Assembly: GCA_022844575.1 (NCBI GenBank)
Contig: JALHLL010000079.1
Coordinates: forward strand, 1 to 13,379
Length of the DNA: 13,379 nucleotides
Origin: a bacterium
Lineage (GTDB): Bacteria; Bacteroidota; Ignavibacteria; Kapaibacteriales; UBA961
Reading direction: 5' to 3'
Positions 1-6,151 of the stretch are shown in pieces. Position 1 is the stretch's first letter, and each line of letters starts with the position of its first letter. Both the position numbers and the translations under genes were made by a program. The notes beneath the pieces are model-generated. The model saw nothing but the letters and a program-made list of their open reading frames with translations, ran no database searches and had not been told where the DNA came from.

Positions 1-137
1 TCATGGCATGTACTCAAATCTTTAAGCCATTGACCTATCGATTTGTATTTACGCCCTTTGTTATTGCCGCCTTCACCTTTTTTCCATTGGGTTTCGGGAT
101 TGTCGCCTTGCACCTTTTTCCGTTTTCCGTCGGACAT
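1..137 (-). CDS. DUF5681-like phage protein, N-terminal part only
   Basis: Only the first 45 codons are inside the window; the gene runs off the left edge. The N-terminus contains NPETQWKKGEGGNNKGRK (residues 13-30), which matches the NPxTQFKxGxSGNxKGR signature of DUF5681. That domain is common near the start of phage proteins encoded beside terminase genes. The ATG at 135-137 has AAAGG eight bases upstream. The gene begins 3 bp after the endolysin stop codon, so it probably belongs to the same transcript. A packaging role (small terminase or its helper) follows from the family and position, not from anything catalytic that can be seen here. The motif is short, so the family call is moderate and the function weak. 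Confidence 0.6.
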   Translation of the reverse strand, partial: MSDGKRKKVQGDNPETQWKKGEGGNNKGRKYKSIGQWLKDLSTCH

Positions 138-140
138 TAT

Positions 141-644
141 TCATACCTTTATAAACCCTAATAAACGTAAACCGTTACCATATTTAGGAATCGAAAAATC
201 AATTTCCCTTATTTTTGTTGCAACACAATCGCCCTCACGCATGCCGCGCGCATTTGTATTGCCCTCAATAGCCGAAAAAGTATTATTATCATGTACAAAA
301 TCAACAATACCGATATGACCGAAAGAAGTCGGTTTGCCATTTTTATACTGCTGCCAAAAAACAAGCATGCCCGGTTGTGGTACTTTAGCAATAAAAAATC
401 CTGCATTTTGTAGATTGCGGAACGTGCTGATAACACTTGGGTTAAAATATTCATCAAAGCGATTAAAAGATTCACCTTTCCACTCCGCAACACATACTTG
501 CACAAAACAAGCACACCAAGCCCAGCCCTTTTGCCATTCACCGTCGGTTTTCATAGTACGTTCAAAATTCGCATCGGAAAATCCGCCATTATTCGGTTTT
601 TCCGTAATGCCTATATATTTTTTTGCAGTATCATTAAGGTTCAT
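141..644 (-). CDS. CHAP-type endolysin (peptidoglycan hydrolase)
   Basis: A 167-aa protein of the NlpC/P60-CHAP cysteine amidase/peptidase class. Visible motifs are the nucleophile region WAWCACF (Cys44), the histidine region FGHIGIV (His110) and a third polar site EGNTN (Glu127/Asn129). Their order and spacing fit CHAP-domain phage lysins that cut peptide bonds or the amide link in the cell wall. There is no separate cell-wall binding domain and no signal peptide, so export would depend on the neighbouring holin. I chose the ATG at 642-644 rather than an upstream non-ATG start because it lies in the last codons of the holin gene (11-bp overlap), typical of translational coupling. The region upstream of this ATG in the longer frame has no lysin-like sequence. 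Family assignment is firm; the exact bond cut is not known. Confidence 0.85.
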   Translation of the reverse strand: MNLNDTAKKYIGITEKPNNGGFSDANFERTMKTDGEWQKGWAWCACFVQVCVAEWKGESFNRFDEYFNPSVISTFRNLQNAGFFIAKVPQPGMLVFWQQYKNGKPTSFGHIGIVDFVHDNNTFSAIEGNTNARGMREGDCVATKIREIDFSIPKYGNGLRLLGFIKV

Positions 645-879
645 TGTTACGTGCCTTACGTTTAGAAATCTCTTTGCGAACAGCATTGTAAATATTGATA
701 ATTCCGTATAAACCCGTAATAACAAAAACAATGGATGATAAAGCAGTATTTACTTGCTCATCGGAAATAAGAGAAAGAGAATCCATGCTATTTTGGAATA
801 TAGTTCCGAAAGTCCACCCTGAAGCAAGAAATACGGTTTTTGTTATCGGTGAAAAATGTTCAGTAAAATTATCGTTCAT
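634..879 (-). CDS. Putative phage holin
   Basis: An 81-aa protein with two hydrophobic stretches, about residues 12-28 and a stronger one at 46-64 (ALSSIVFVITGLYGIINIY). They are followed by a basic tail (KEISKRKARN). Size, membrane layout and charged C-terminus fit small phage holins that release the endolysin through the inner membrane. The gene directly precedes the endolysin and overlaps it by 11 bp, which is the main support. No specific holin family is recognised from sequence. There is no clear Shine-Dalgarno site before the ATG at 877-879. It could also be another small lysis-accessory membrane protein. Confidence 0.65.
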   Translation of the reverse strand: MNDNFTEHFSPITKTVFLASGWTFGTIFQNSMDSLSLISDEQVNTALSSIVFVITGLYGIINIYNAVRKEISKRKARNNEP

Positions 880-923
880 TGTAAAATCGGGGATACAATG
901 TGCTACACCCTTTTTTATTTAAT

Positions 924-959
924 AAACGCCGCCGGTGGTGAAGAACGACGGCGTTTTTT
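924..959 (+). terminator. Rho-independent terminator-like hairpin
   Basis: AAACGCCG (924-931) pairs perfectly with CGGCGTTT (949-956), and a run of six T follows on the plus strand (954-959). On the plus strand it looks like an intrinsic terminator, but no plus-strand gene ends here. On the minus strand it lies in the leader of the holin-endolysin transcript and has only a weak T tract. It may block antisense transcription or be an RNA structure in the lysis leader. Confidence 0.45.
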
Positions 960-1138
960 CTCGAGGAGTTAGACCGCTCATATGGTCGGGAGCAAAAATA
1001 GGGTATTTGCACATACTATTTTTTGATAGTTTTCCCAAAGTTTTCCCTAAAATAAATAGCGTATTTTTTTATTATTTTTCTGTACAAAAAAGAAAAGGGG
1101 AGAGGTGCAAAATTGAATTAAATTTTCTTTGTTTAGTC

Positions 1139-1204
1139 GGTGTTACGAAGTGACGGGGTGTCAAACACTAAACCATGTCATTCTGAACAAAGAGAAGAAT
1201 CTGT
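1139..1204. repeat. Degenerate family A end plus family B fragment
   Basis: The piece CGAAGTGACGGGGTGTCA at about 1147-1164 matches the distal end of the family A units in the 9480-10540 block. It is followed at 1176-1204 by a family B half (TGTCATTCTGAACAAAGAGA and onward). Both are single, worn copies. They mark the gap between the lysis module and the plus-strand cargo operon. Confidence 0.75.
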
Positions 1205-1216
1205 TATCATACAATG

Positions 1217-1248
1217 CTTGACAAAACAAACAAAACTTTTTAAGTTTG
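1217..1248 (+). promoter_or_regulatory. Bacteroidetes-type promoter for the three-gene operon
   Basis: TAAGTTTG (1241-1248) is an exact match to the Bacteroidetes -7 form TAnnTTTG. A TTG (1218-1220) lies 20 bp upstream, a suitable place for the -33 element. It is the best promoter-like site upstream of the plus-strand operon. It would give an unusually long leader of about 320 nt before the ATG at 1578, so another closer promoter is possible. Confidence 0.5.
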
Positions 1249-1577
1249 TATAACAAAATAACTTGCGATGAAAAGACGTGGTGTGTGCATCTGCTCTGGT
1301 GTGAAAACAAATAACAAATAAACTACTATCTTCAAACTATAAAATTGAGTACTTACTAAGTAGAGAACCGCCCACACACACACGTACTTTTGTGCGCAAG
1401 AAATAACAATGTGTGTAAACTGCTACATAGCGGAGAAAGGAGAGATATATGATCTGAAATCTTCTTCTTATTGGTTTCGTTAGTTATTGTGATACTGCGT
1501 AAGAATTATATCCAAAACAATACAACTATTTAATACCCACAATAGTATGTGGTGTGTATTTTTTTAAGGGAAACGAA

Positions 1578-2885
1578 ATGAAAAACAAAATTTGCTTAAC
1601 AGTATTACTGTTGTTGTTCTGCGTTGCTTGCTACGGACAAAAACAGAGAATGGCTATTCTTCCATCAGTATTTGGTGGCAGTAATAACAAAGTAAAAACC
1701 ATTTGTGTTGATTATTTACGGGACGTACCGGCTCTGGGTGATAAGTACGACAAGGTACACGTAAATGACCCGAGAGATGCAAGATTTGTCGAAAACGTAG
1801 GTAATAGAATACATTATAATGGATTAGGTAACGCTAGTGAAATGGAGTTGGTTGGCCCAAATGTCGGCAGTAATAGGAAGAGTTTAATAATTGGTCAAGA
1901 AACTGGTGATAATGTCTCAGATAGATACCGTACCTTTATAGATAACACCGTTAGCAAGTACCAAAGAAAAATACGTCGTGGTAATCCAGATCACAATGAA
2001 AAAGTACTTTCTGATTTGCAAAAGGAAGTTTGGGAATATAATGTGTTAGATATGCTCGGGTATCTGAATAACGAGGGTGCAATAGAAAGAGACCTTGCAG
2101 CAGGCAAAAGAAAATTTGAGAAGGATTGGGGAGGATCTACCGAATTGGAGACTTTATTGTATGGAAATAGAATATTTCTAATTGCAAACCACCTTAAGGA
2201 CATACAGTCTATAAACAAAAGTGAGTCCTTTAATGTACTCGTAGTCACAAAAACAGTGAATCAAGAATATGTTGTTTTTGACGGACCTTCTAATTCAAAG
2301 CTAAAATGTACGGATGAACAAAAACTTGCAGAATTCTTAGGTATGTATGAAGATTCGTACTTGTTATTCGAGAACTTTGAAAGTGAAGCTAAAGAAGTGG
2401 CATTGTTATCAACACTACGTATGCAACTAAAATCAAACGGAAAAAGTATAGCAATTCATAGGTTTCCCGAATCAAATAGAAGGGTACTATTTTCTGACAA
2501 CTTTAAGCACAAGCTACTTGACCAGCTTTCAAATGATGGTATTGAGCAGACAGTTATTGAAGGCGAAAGCTATTGGAATACAAATTTCAGGATTATCAGT
2601 TTAGAACCGGAAAGTAGCTTATCTAGCGAGACAACAGAATTTGTCGCTGCCGCAAAAGATGAGAATGTTCTTAAATCATTTATATCAAGGACGGTGTCGG
2701 CTTTTTCTCATCTTTCTAAAAAACTTTCTTTAATGCACTTTTTTAATAGCTTCAAGAAAGATATGAAAAAACAACTGAAAATAAACGATGAAAAGGACTT
2801 TATTATATATTTAAAAGGTCAGATTGAGAACGTTCGAATAGTGGAACAGCTCGGAAATGGTGATATTCATTTTGTAGTGGAGTGA
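1578..2885 (+). CDS. Exported protein of unknown function, first gene of cargo operon
   Basis: 435 aa, family not recognised. The N-terminus MKNKICLTVLLLLFCVACYGQ is a clear signal peptide. Cleavage before Gln21 would suit Bacteroidota, while Cys18 with VA before it makes a lipoprotein possible but the lipobox imperfect. The body is soluble, of mixed charge and without other membrane segments; a helical charged part lies around residues 120-185 and alternating beta-like stretches around 215-260 (FNVLVVTKTV, EYVVFDG). No catalytic motif was identified. The ATG at 1578 is chosen over an upstream GTG at 1554 because AAGGG (1566-1570) sits seven bases before it and the signal peptide starts there. 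The next gene begins 3 bp after the stop, so the three genes are probably one transcript. The product would act in the periplasm or at the outer surface, unlike its neighbours. The gene is intact; function unknown. Confidence 0.8.
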   Translation: MKNKICLTVLLLLFCVACYGQKQRMAILPSVFGGSNNKVKTICVDYLRDVPALGDKYDKVHVNDPRDARFVENVGNRIHYNGLGNASEMELVGPNVGSNRKSLIIGQETGDNVSDRYRTFIDNTVSKYQRKIRRGNPDHNEKVLSDLQKEVWEYNVLDMLGYLNNEGAIERDLAAGKRKFEKDWGGSTELETLLYGNRIFLIANHLKDIQSINKSESFNVLVVTKTVNQEYVVFDGPSNSKLKCTDEQKLAEFLGMYEDSYLLFENFESEAKEVALLSTLRMQLKSNGKSIAIHRFPESNRRVLFSDNFKHKLLDQLSNDGIEQTVIEGESYWNTNFRIISLEPESSLSSETTEFVAAAKDENVLKSFISRTVSAFSHLSKKLSLMHFFNSFKKDMKKQLKINDEKDFIIYLKGQIENVRIVEQLGNGDIHFVVE

Positions 2886-2888
2886 ACA

Positions 2889-3491
2889 ATGTTGCGACCA
2901 AATGACTGTAATTTTATGTTCTGTCTTCCTCTGACAGAAGATCAATTTAACAAAGACAATGAAAACTTGAAAAAAGACTTTGTACGGGAACAATTGCCGA
3001 TTGACAAACCCGAAGAAAATCGACAAAAAAGATTATGGGAAGTGTATCTCCAAGAAGTAGTTCGGCCTTATCAAAACCTGAAAAAACAATTTTCAGTTTA
3101 TGGCTTTGTATTTAATGAATCCGTTACATTTTCTATGTTTGCAGAACTTATTCAAAATTATGAGGTAAATATACTCTTTTCTCACTGTAAGACCGGTACA
3201 AATGAAGAAATTGAATTTTTTGATAGATTGGTACCTAAAGATGAATTTATTGATGCAATTCCTCTTAATTACAATAAGATTATTGATTTGTCAGTTTGCA
3301 TGCCCGAAAATACAGCAAAAGATTTGAAACACAAACGGAGGAATGCTATTGTTAAGTCCGTAGATAAACCTATCGATTTCTTACTCTGGTTGTACATTTA
3401 CGGACTAACTTTCGAAATTATTTCCGATCAGCAAGCTCCGTCATTTCCTGAGGCTTTTGAATTAACATTTAACAAATTATATTCATTATGA
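2889..3491 (+). CDS. Possible minimal CHAT/caspase-like protease, second gene of cargo operon
   Basis: 200 aa, no signal peptide or membrane segment. The middle has a hydrophobic strand ending in histidine (VNILFSHC, His99) and, 38 residues later, a second strand ending in cysteine (KIIDLSVC, Cys137). The segment between them contains a short charged region and FFDRLVP...AIPLNYNK. This strand-His, then strand-Cys layout with about 40 residues between is that of the CHAT and caspase-type cysteine proteases. The usual HG and AC/SC signatures are only partly kept: HC replaces HG. The N-terminal 70 residues are charged and helical. The ATG follows the upstream stop by 3 bp and the stop codon overlaps the next ATG. 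This is pattern reading, not a database match, and the protein may be unrelated or an inactive version. Confidence 0.45.
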   Translation: MLRPNDCNFMFCLPLTEDQFNKDNENLKKDFVREQLPIDKPEENRQKRLWEVYLQEVVRPYQNLKKQFSVYGFVFNESVTFSMFAELIQNYEVNILFSHCKTGTNEEIEFFDRLVPKDEFIDAIPLNYNKIIDLSVCMPENTAKDLKHKRRNAIVKSVDKPIDFLLWLYIYGLTFEIISDQQAPSFPEAFELTFNKLYSL

Positions 3492-3928
3492 AACTTAACT
3501 CAATTCTCGAATCATATCTCGATGGATCCATCGTTACAAACTTGATTAAAGGCGGTAGGCCTGTCGAAGATCAAAAACAAATAGATCAAGCACTAAGAGA
3601 ACAAAAACTGCAAAATCAATTACTCACTAACCGTTTGGAAAAGAATTCACAGTTTAATAATAAACTTATTATAGTGTGTGTAGTAGTTTTATTACTTTCA
3701 TTTTGCTTAATCTGCTACTTAATCTGGTACTTTCTCCCTGGCAATGAGAAAATTGTGCTTGGACTTATGAGCGGAGAAGGGGTAAGCATTCTTTTTATTG
3801 TAAGAACTTTACATCGCCTGTATAAAGATAAGGTTTTTTCTGACCTTATGCTTTATCGCTTACCGTACTTGACGACGGAAGAAGAAAAGCGCGACTTCAT
3901 AAAAGCAATCCTAGAATTCACGAAATAG
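3488..3928 (+). CDS. Coiled-coil membrane protein, third gene of cargo operon
   Basis: 146 aa. Residues about 26-57 form a polar, Gln/Leu-rich heptad-like helix likely to be a coiled coil. A strong transmembrane helix follows at 60-83 (IIVCVVVLLLSFCLICYLIW), then a second, weaker hydrophobic segment at about 88-107 (LGLMSGEGVSILFIVRTL), then a charged amphipathic tail. The start codon overlaps the previous stop in ATGA, so translation is coupled. The pattern SGEGVSILF followed by a Tyr/Lys-rich helix recalls membrane domains that accompany some bacterial immune-conflict proteins, but I cannot confirm that without a profile search. With a possible protease upstream it could be a membrane-acting effector, an anchor or the protease target. 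No terminator was seen just after the stop. Confidence 0.7.
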   Translation: MKLNSILESYLDGSIVTNLIKGGRPVEDQKQIDQALREQKLQNQLLTNRLEKNSQFNNKLIIVCVVVLLLSFCLICYLIWYFLPGNEKIVLGLMSGEGVSILFIVRTLHRLYKDKVFSDLMLYRLPYLTTEEEKRDFIKAILEFTK

Positions 3929-4277
3929 ATACTACCGTTAATAGAACGCTAATGATCTTTACTAGAGTGACTAACTTCATCATAAACAGATGGCGTCTAA
4001 TAATCTATGATTATGCTGTAGTATAGTAATTTAGGTAAAGATCTTGGCGTATTGTTCCGGAACTGCGAAAGAAAGTCGGTTTATGATATAATAGTTGTAG
4101 AACTGTATAGGTGTAGTACAAGGGTATTCGGTTACAGGCTTAGAGTACCTAAAGGAGAATGATTCACAAGGTGTGTGTCTATAGGTATATACTGTGGAAT
4201 TATTATCTTTATGATGTTCTGAGTAATACAACAAACAGATGGTTCTACCTTTTGAAAAGAGTATAATTATGAATGAT
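3929..4277. other. 349-bp gap between convergent gene groups
   Basis: The cargo operon (plus) and the PIN gene (minus) end facing each other here. No clear hairpin terminator, repeat of families A-C or RNA gene was found. One plus-strand frame of 35 codons (4159-4266, aromatic-rich) has GGAG almost touching its ATG, which is too close for a normal ribosome site, so it is not called. The region may hold decayed sequence. Confidence 0.5.
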
Positions 4278-4757
4278 CTATAAATCGAGTGTACCGAAGG
4301 TTTCACTTAGGGGTTGTGTGAGAGGGATGAATTGAAAATGAACTTGTCCAGATTGTTTTAACAGATTGTATATACTCTCACTTCTACTGTCTGATGTTAC
4401 GTAGTATTGAACTGCTTTTTCTACATGAGCCTGGGCAAATAGTTTTGCATCGGCGGATATAACTTTCCTATCGTCAAGAGCTAAGTTATTTTTATTGTCA
4501 AAGATAATTCTTGCAAACTTACCTGCTTGAATACCATGTTCATGATTAAAAGGTAGAATTTTCAAATTTCTGAGTGGCAATTCATCAATTACACCACGAA
4601 CACAATACTCCGCAATACTTATTGTAGAGATAAACATTGTGATTTTGTTGTCTAAAAAATATCTGAAGTATTTATCTGCCGAAATAAAAAGCGGGCCGCT
4701 CTCATCAAGAAAACGAATAAAGAAACTTGTGTCCAACAATACGGCTTTATCTTTCAT
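4278..4757 (-). CDS. PIN-domain ribonuclease, likely toxin of a toxin-antitoxin pair
   Basis: 159 aa, typical PIN-domain length. The acidic residues expected for a metal-dependent RNase are visible: Asp9 in AVLLDTSFFI, Glu50 in STISIAEY, Asp103 in KVISADAKLFAQA, and Asp123 in YYVTSDSR. This is the VapC-like arrangement. Such proteins cut tRNA, rRNA or other RNA when freed from their antitoxin. The ATG at 4755-4757 is used in preference to a GTG three codons upstream; it overlaps the end of the preceding gene by 11 bp, so the two are translationally coupled. The partner is much larger than usual VapB antitoxins. The active-site set looks complete, so activity is plausible. The RNA target cannot be predicted. 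Confidence 0.85.
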   Translation of the reverse strand: MKDKAVLLDTSFFIRFLDESGPLFISADKYFRYFLDNKITMFISTISIAEYCVRGVIDELPLRNLKILPFNHEHGIQAGKFARIIFDNKNNLALDDRKVISADAKLFAQAHVEKAVQYYVTSDSRSESIYNLLKQSGQVHFQFIPLTQPLSETFGTLDL

Positions 4758-5529
4758 AACTCTCACTCAATTCGGCAATCCATTCATCGGCATTTACTTT
4801 GCCCACCCATGTTTTTTTTGCTTTCTCACGTAATGTTCTCAAATATTTCTCATCGTATGTAGGGGTGTAGGTTATCAACTCCACAAACTCTAAATGGGAA
4901 GTGTCAATTTCGCCTGTTACGGAATTTTGCTTCCCTTTTGCCCTGATACCGAAATTCTTGTAAAGAAAATTGGCATCATACTCTTTTAAAAATGTTTTAG
5001 GGGTGCTGATTGTTACACGACCGTGTTCAGCAGTCTTTAGATGAATATTCGATTTACTCGCTCCTCCGGCATCATCTATTTCACCATACAAGTAAAACTC
5101 GGCATCAAACCATAAATCTTCTGTACGCGTGTAATTAGTGCTTTTATCAATTACTATACTGTTTGTTGAATCTAATGATGTCGTTATAGTAAAGGTATAG
5201 TCATTCTTAAGTGCGTGTTGCTGGATGTTCTCAAAGGCTTTAGCCGTATTGTTATCAAGAAAATCGATATTCCCGACGGTGTTTATCTCGCCAATTATTG
5301 CGTTTATTGCAATTACATATTGAATTGATGTCTTAAAGATATTTCTAACCGACCCATGCTCAATTTCATAGCTAATTGTGGGTCTGTTCTTTTTGTCACC
5401 CGGATACAGAAGATTCTCGGCGTTCTCAAGAATTGACATAACCTCCCGAATATCATAATTATCGGGAGAAAGCTCAAAATTACCTTTGGAACCGCTAATT
5501 CGTATCTCTATGTATCCTATCTTTTCCAT
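4747..5529 (-). CDS. Large partner of the PIN toxin, putative antitoxin
   Basis: 260 aa, no known domain recognised. The first 110 residues are mixed alpha/beta with a SYEIEHGSVRNIFKTSIQYV stretch; residues 110-230 are beta-rich. The C-terminus (about 232-260, LREKAKKTWVGKVNADEWIAEL) resembles tails of VapB/AbrB-type antitoxins, where a Trp-Gly...Asp-x-x-Trp-Leu pattern wraps the PIN toxin. Together with the 11-bp overlap with the PIN gene this suggests it holds the toxin inactive. Usual antitoxins are 70-100 aa, so the extra 150 or more residues are odd and might sense a signal or have another activity. The ATG at 5527-5529 is chosen over an upstream TTG. A TAnnTTTG match (5534-5541) lies only four bases before it. 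Confidence 0.6.
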   Translation of the reverse strand: MEKIGYIEIRISGSKGNFELSPDNYDIREVMSILENAENLLYPGDKKNRPTISYEIEHGSVRNIFKTSIQYVIAINAIIGEINTVGNIDFLDNNTAKAFENIQQHALKNDYTFTITTSLDSTNSIVIDKSTNYTRTEDLWFDAEFYLYGEIDDAGGASKSNIHLKTAEHGRVTISTPKTFLKEYDANFLYKNFGIRAKGKQNSVTGEIDTSHLEFVELITYTPTYDEKYLRTLREKAKKTWVGKVNADEWIAELSESYER

Positions 5530-5533
5530 TCTA

Positions 5534-5541
5534 CAAAAGTA
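5534..5541 (-). promoter_or_regulatory. Possible -7 element right before the toxin-antitoxin pair
   Basis: On the minus strand TACTTTTG matches TAnnTTTG exactly and ends four bases before the ATG at 5529. Transcription would begin at or very near the start codon, giving a leaderless mRNA. No good -33 element is found at the right distance, so read-through from the DnaA-like gene (stop 41 bp upstream) is the alternative. Confidence 0.3.
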
Positions 5542-5570
5542 ATAATTTTGCAAGCTACTTTTCTAATAGT

Positions 5571-5864
5571 TTAGCTCGGATCACGATGAGCCTCATCCAC
5601 TCCCCCCACCCTTTCAATAAAAAGCTGATATGTATGTGCATAAGCCGTCCAGGTTTGGAGCAGGGTGTCATGCTGTTTTACTTGCTGTGCTATGGTGGAG
5701 GTATCGCGGTGCAGCATTTCCGCAATTTGGCGGAAGCATAGCCCTTGTGCGCGTAGGTGTACGGCGGCTATGCGTCGGTTTATGACGTTCTCTTGCTTGC
5801 GTGAGCCGCTGATGAGATCATCGGGTGCTGCACCTAAGGCATCGGCTATTTCGTGCAGGTGCAT
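5571..5864 (-). CDS. Small DnaA domain IV-like DNA-binding protein
   Basis: 97 aa. Residues 29-62 (NRRIAAVHLRAQGLCFRQIAEMLHRDTSTIAQQV) match the helix-turn-helix of DnaA domain IV: the RxIAxxLxR lead helix, the SxxxIAxxxxRDxSTV recognition core, then a following helix. The ATPase domain of full DnaA is absent, and so is room for it, so this is a DNA-binding module only. It starts two bases after the stop of the upstream gene, with GGAAGGGA before the ATG at 5862-5864. It is the second gene downstream of the iteron array, which suggests a role in origin recognition or copy control of the element. The similarity is to a general fold and the binding site is not known. Confidence 0.7.
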   Translation of the reverse strand: MHLHEIADALGAAPDDLISGSRKQENVINRRIAAVHLRAQGLCFRQIAEMLHRDTSTIAQQVKQHDTLLQTWTAYAHTYQLFIERVGGVDEAHRDPS

Positions 5865-5866
5865 GG

Positions 5867-6139
5867 TTATATCCCTTCCTTTGCGGTGGGTATAGCATTC
5901 CACCCGAAAAAGCGTAAAAAGCGTTTATATGCCTTCCGCGTGCATTCTTCTATCTGCTCGGCTGTGGGGTGCATTGGGTCGGGTAATTGTGTTATCTCGT
6001 CGAGTATTCTTTGCTCAAAGTTGCGGATAAAGAAATCGCTATGCACGGTGGTACCATCCGCTGTTCGGATAGTAGTATCGAGTGCGCGGATTACTTTTTC
6101 CACCCGTGTAAAGTTTTGTATAAATTGTTGTGAGAACAT
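5867..6139 (-). CDS. Small protein of unknown function beside the putative origin
   Basis: 90 aa, family not recognised. The sequence is helical and charged, with an aromatic C-terminal part (RKAYKRFLRFFGW, about 68-80). I use the ATG at 6137-6139; the longer version starts with TTG inside the repeat-rich DNA and adds residues translated from an iteron. Its stop codon is two bases from the DnaA-like ATG, so the two genes are probably cotranscribed. A perfect inverted pair of iteron sequences lies directly upstream (6155-6192), so its transcription is probably affected by whatever binds there. A role in replication or its control is inferred only from location. Confidence 0.6.
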   Translation of the reverse strand: MFSQQFIQNFTRVEKVIRALDTTIRTADGTTVHSDFFIRNFEQRILDEITQLPDPMHPTAEQIEECTRKAYKRFLRFFGWNAIPTAKEGI

Positions 6140-6151
6140 GTTTTTTGCCCT

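Larger units (their letters stand above)
960..1577 (+). other. 618-bp gene-free leader region before the cargo operon
   Basis: No convincing gene. The left part has degenerate repeat DNA (about 1091-1168) and one family B fragment (1176-1204). The right part begins with a good Bacteroidetes promoter (1217-1248) and leaves about 320 nt of possible untranslated leader. In the leader, CACACACACAC (1373-1383) could pair with either of two GUGGUGUGU-type segments (1278-1288 and 1549-1557) or with AUGUGUGU (1409-1416), so alternative folds are possible. A strong AAAGGAGAG site (1436-1444) precedes a two-codon frame ATG-ATC-TGA near 1449. These points are visible in sequence; any regulatory meaning is inference. 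Confidence 0.5.

Noticed and set aside
334..711. 125-aa plus-strand frame opposite the endolysin
   Set aside because: Antisense shadow of the endolysin, whose CHAP motifs show that the minus strand is the coding one.
1268..1321. 17-codon frame in the leader of the cargo operon, considered as a leader peptide
   Set aside because: No ribosome site before the ATG and no run of one amino acid typical for attenuation.
4159..4266. 35-codon plus-strand frame in the gap after the cargo operon
   Set aside because: The GGAG sequence is only one base from the ATG, and the peptide is aromatic-rich with no recognisable feature. It cannot be supported as a gene.
4031..4306. 91-aa minus-strand frame overlapping the end of the PIN gene
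   Set aside because: Starts inside the PIN coding region in another frame and has an unnatural composition with no motif.
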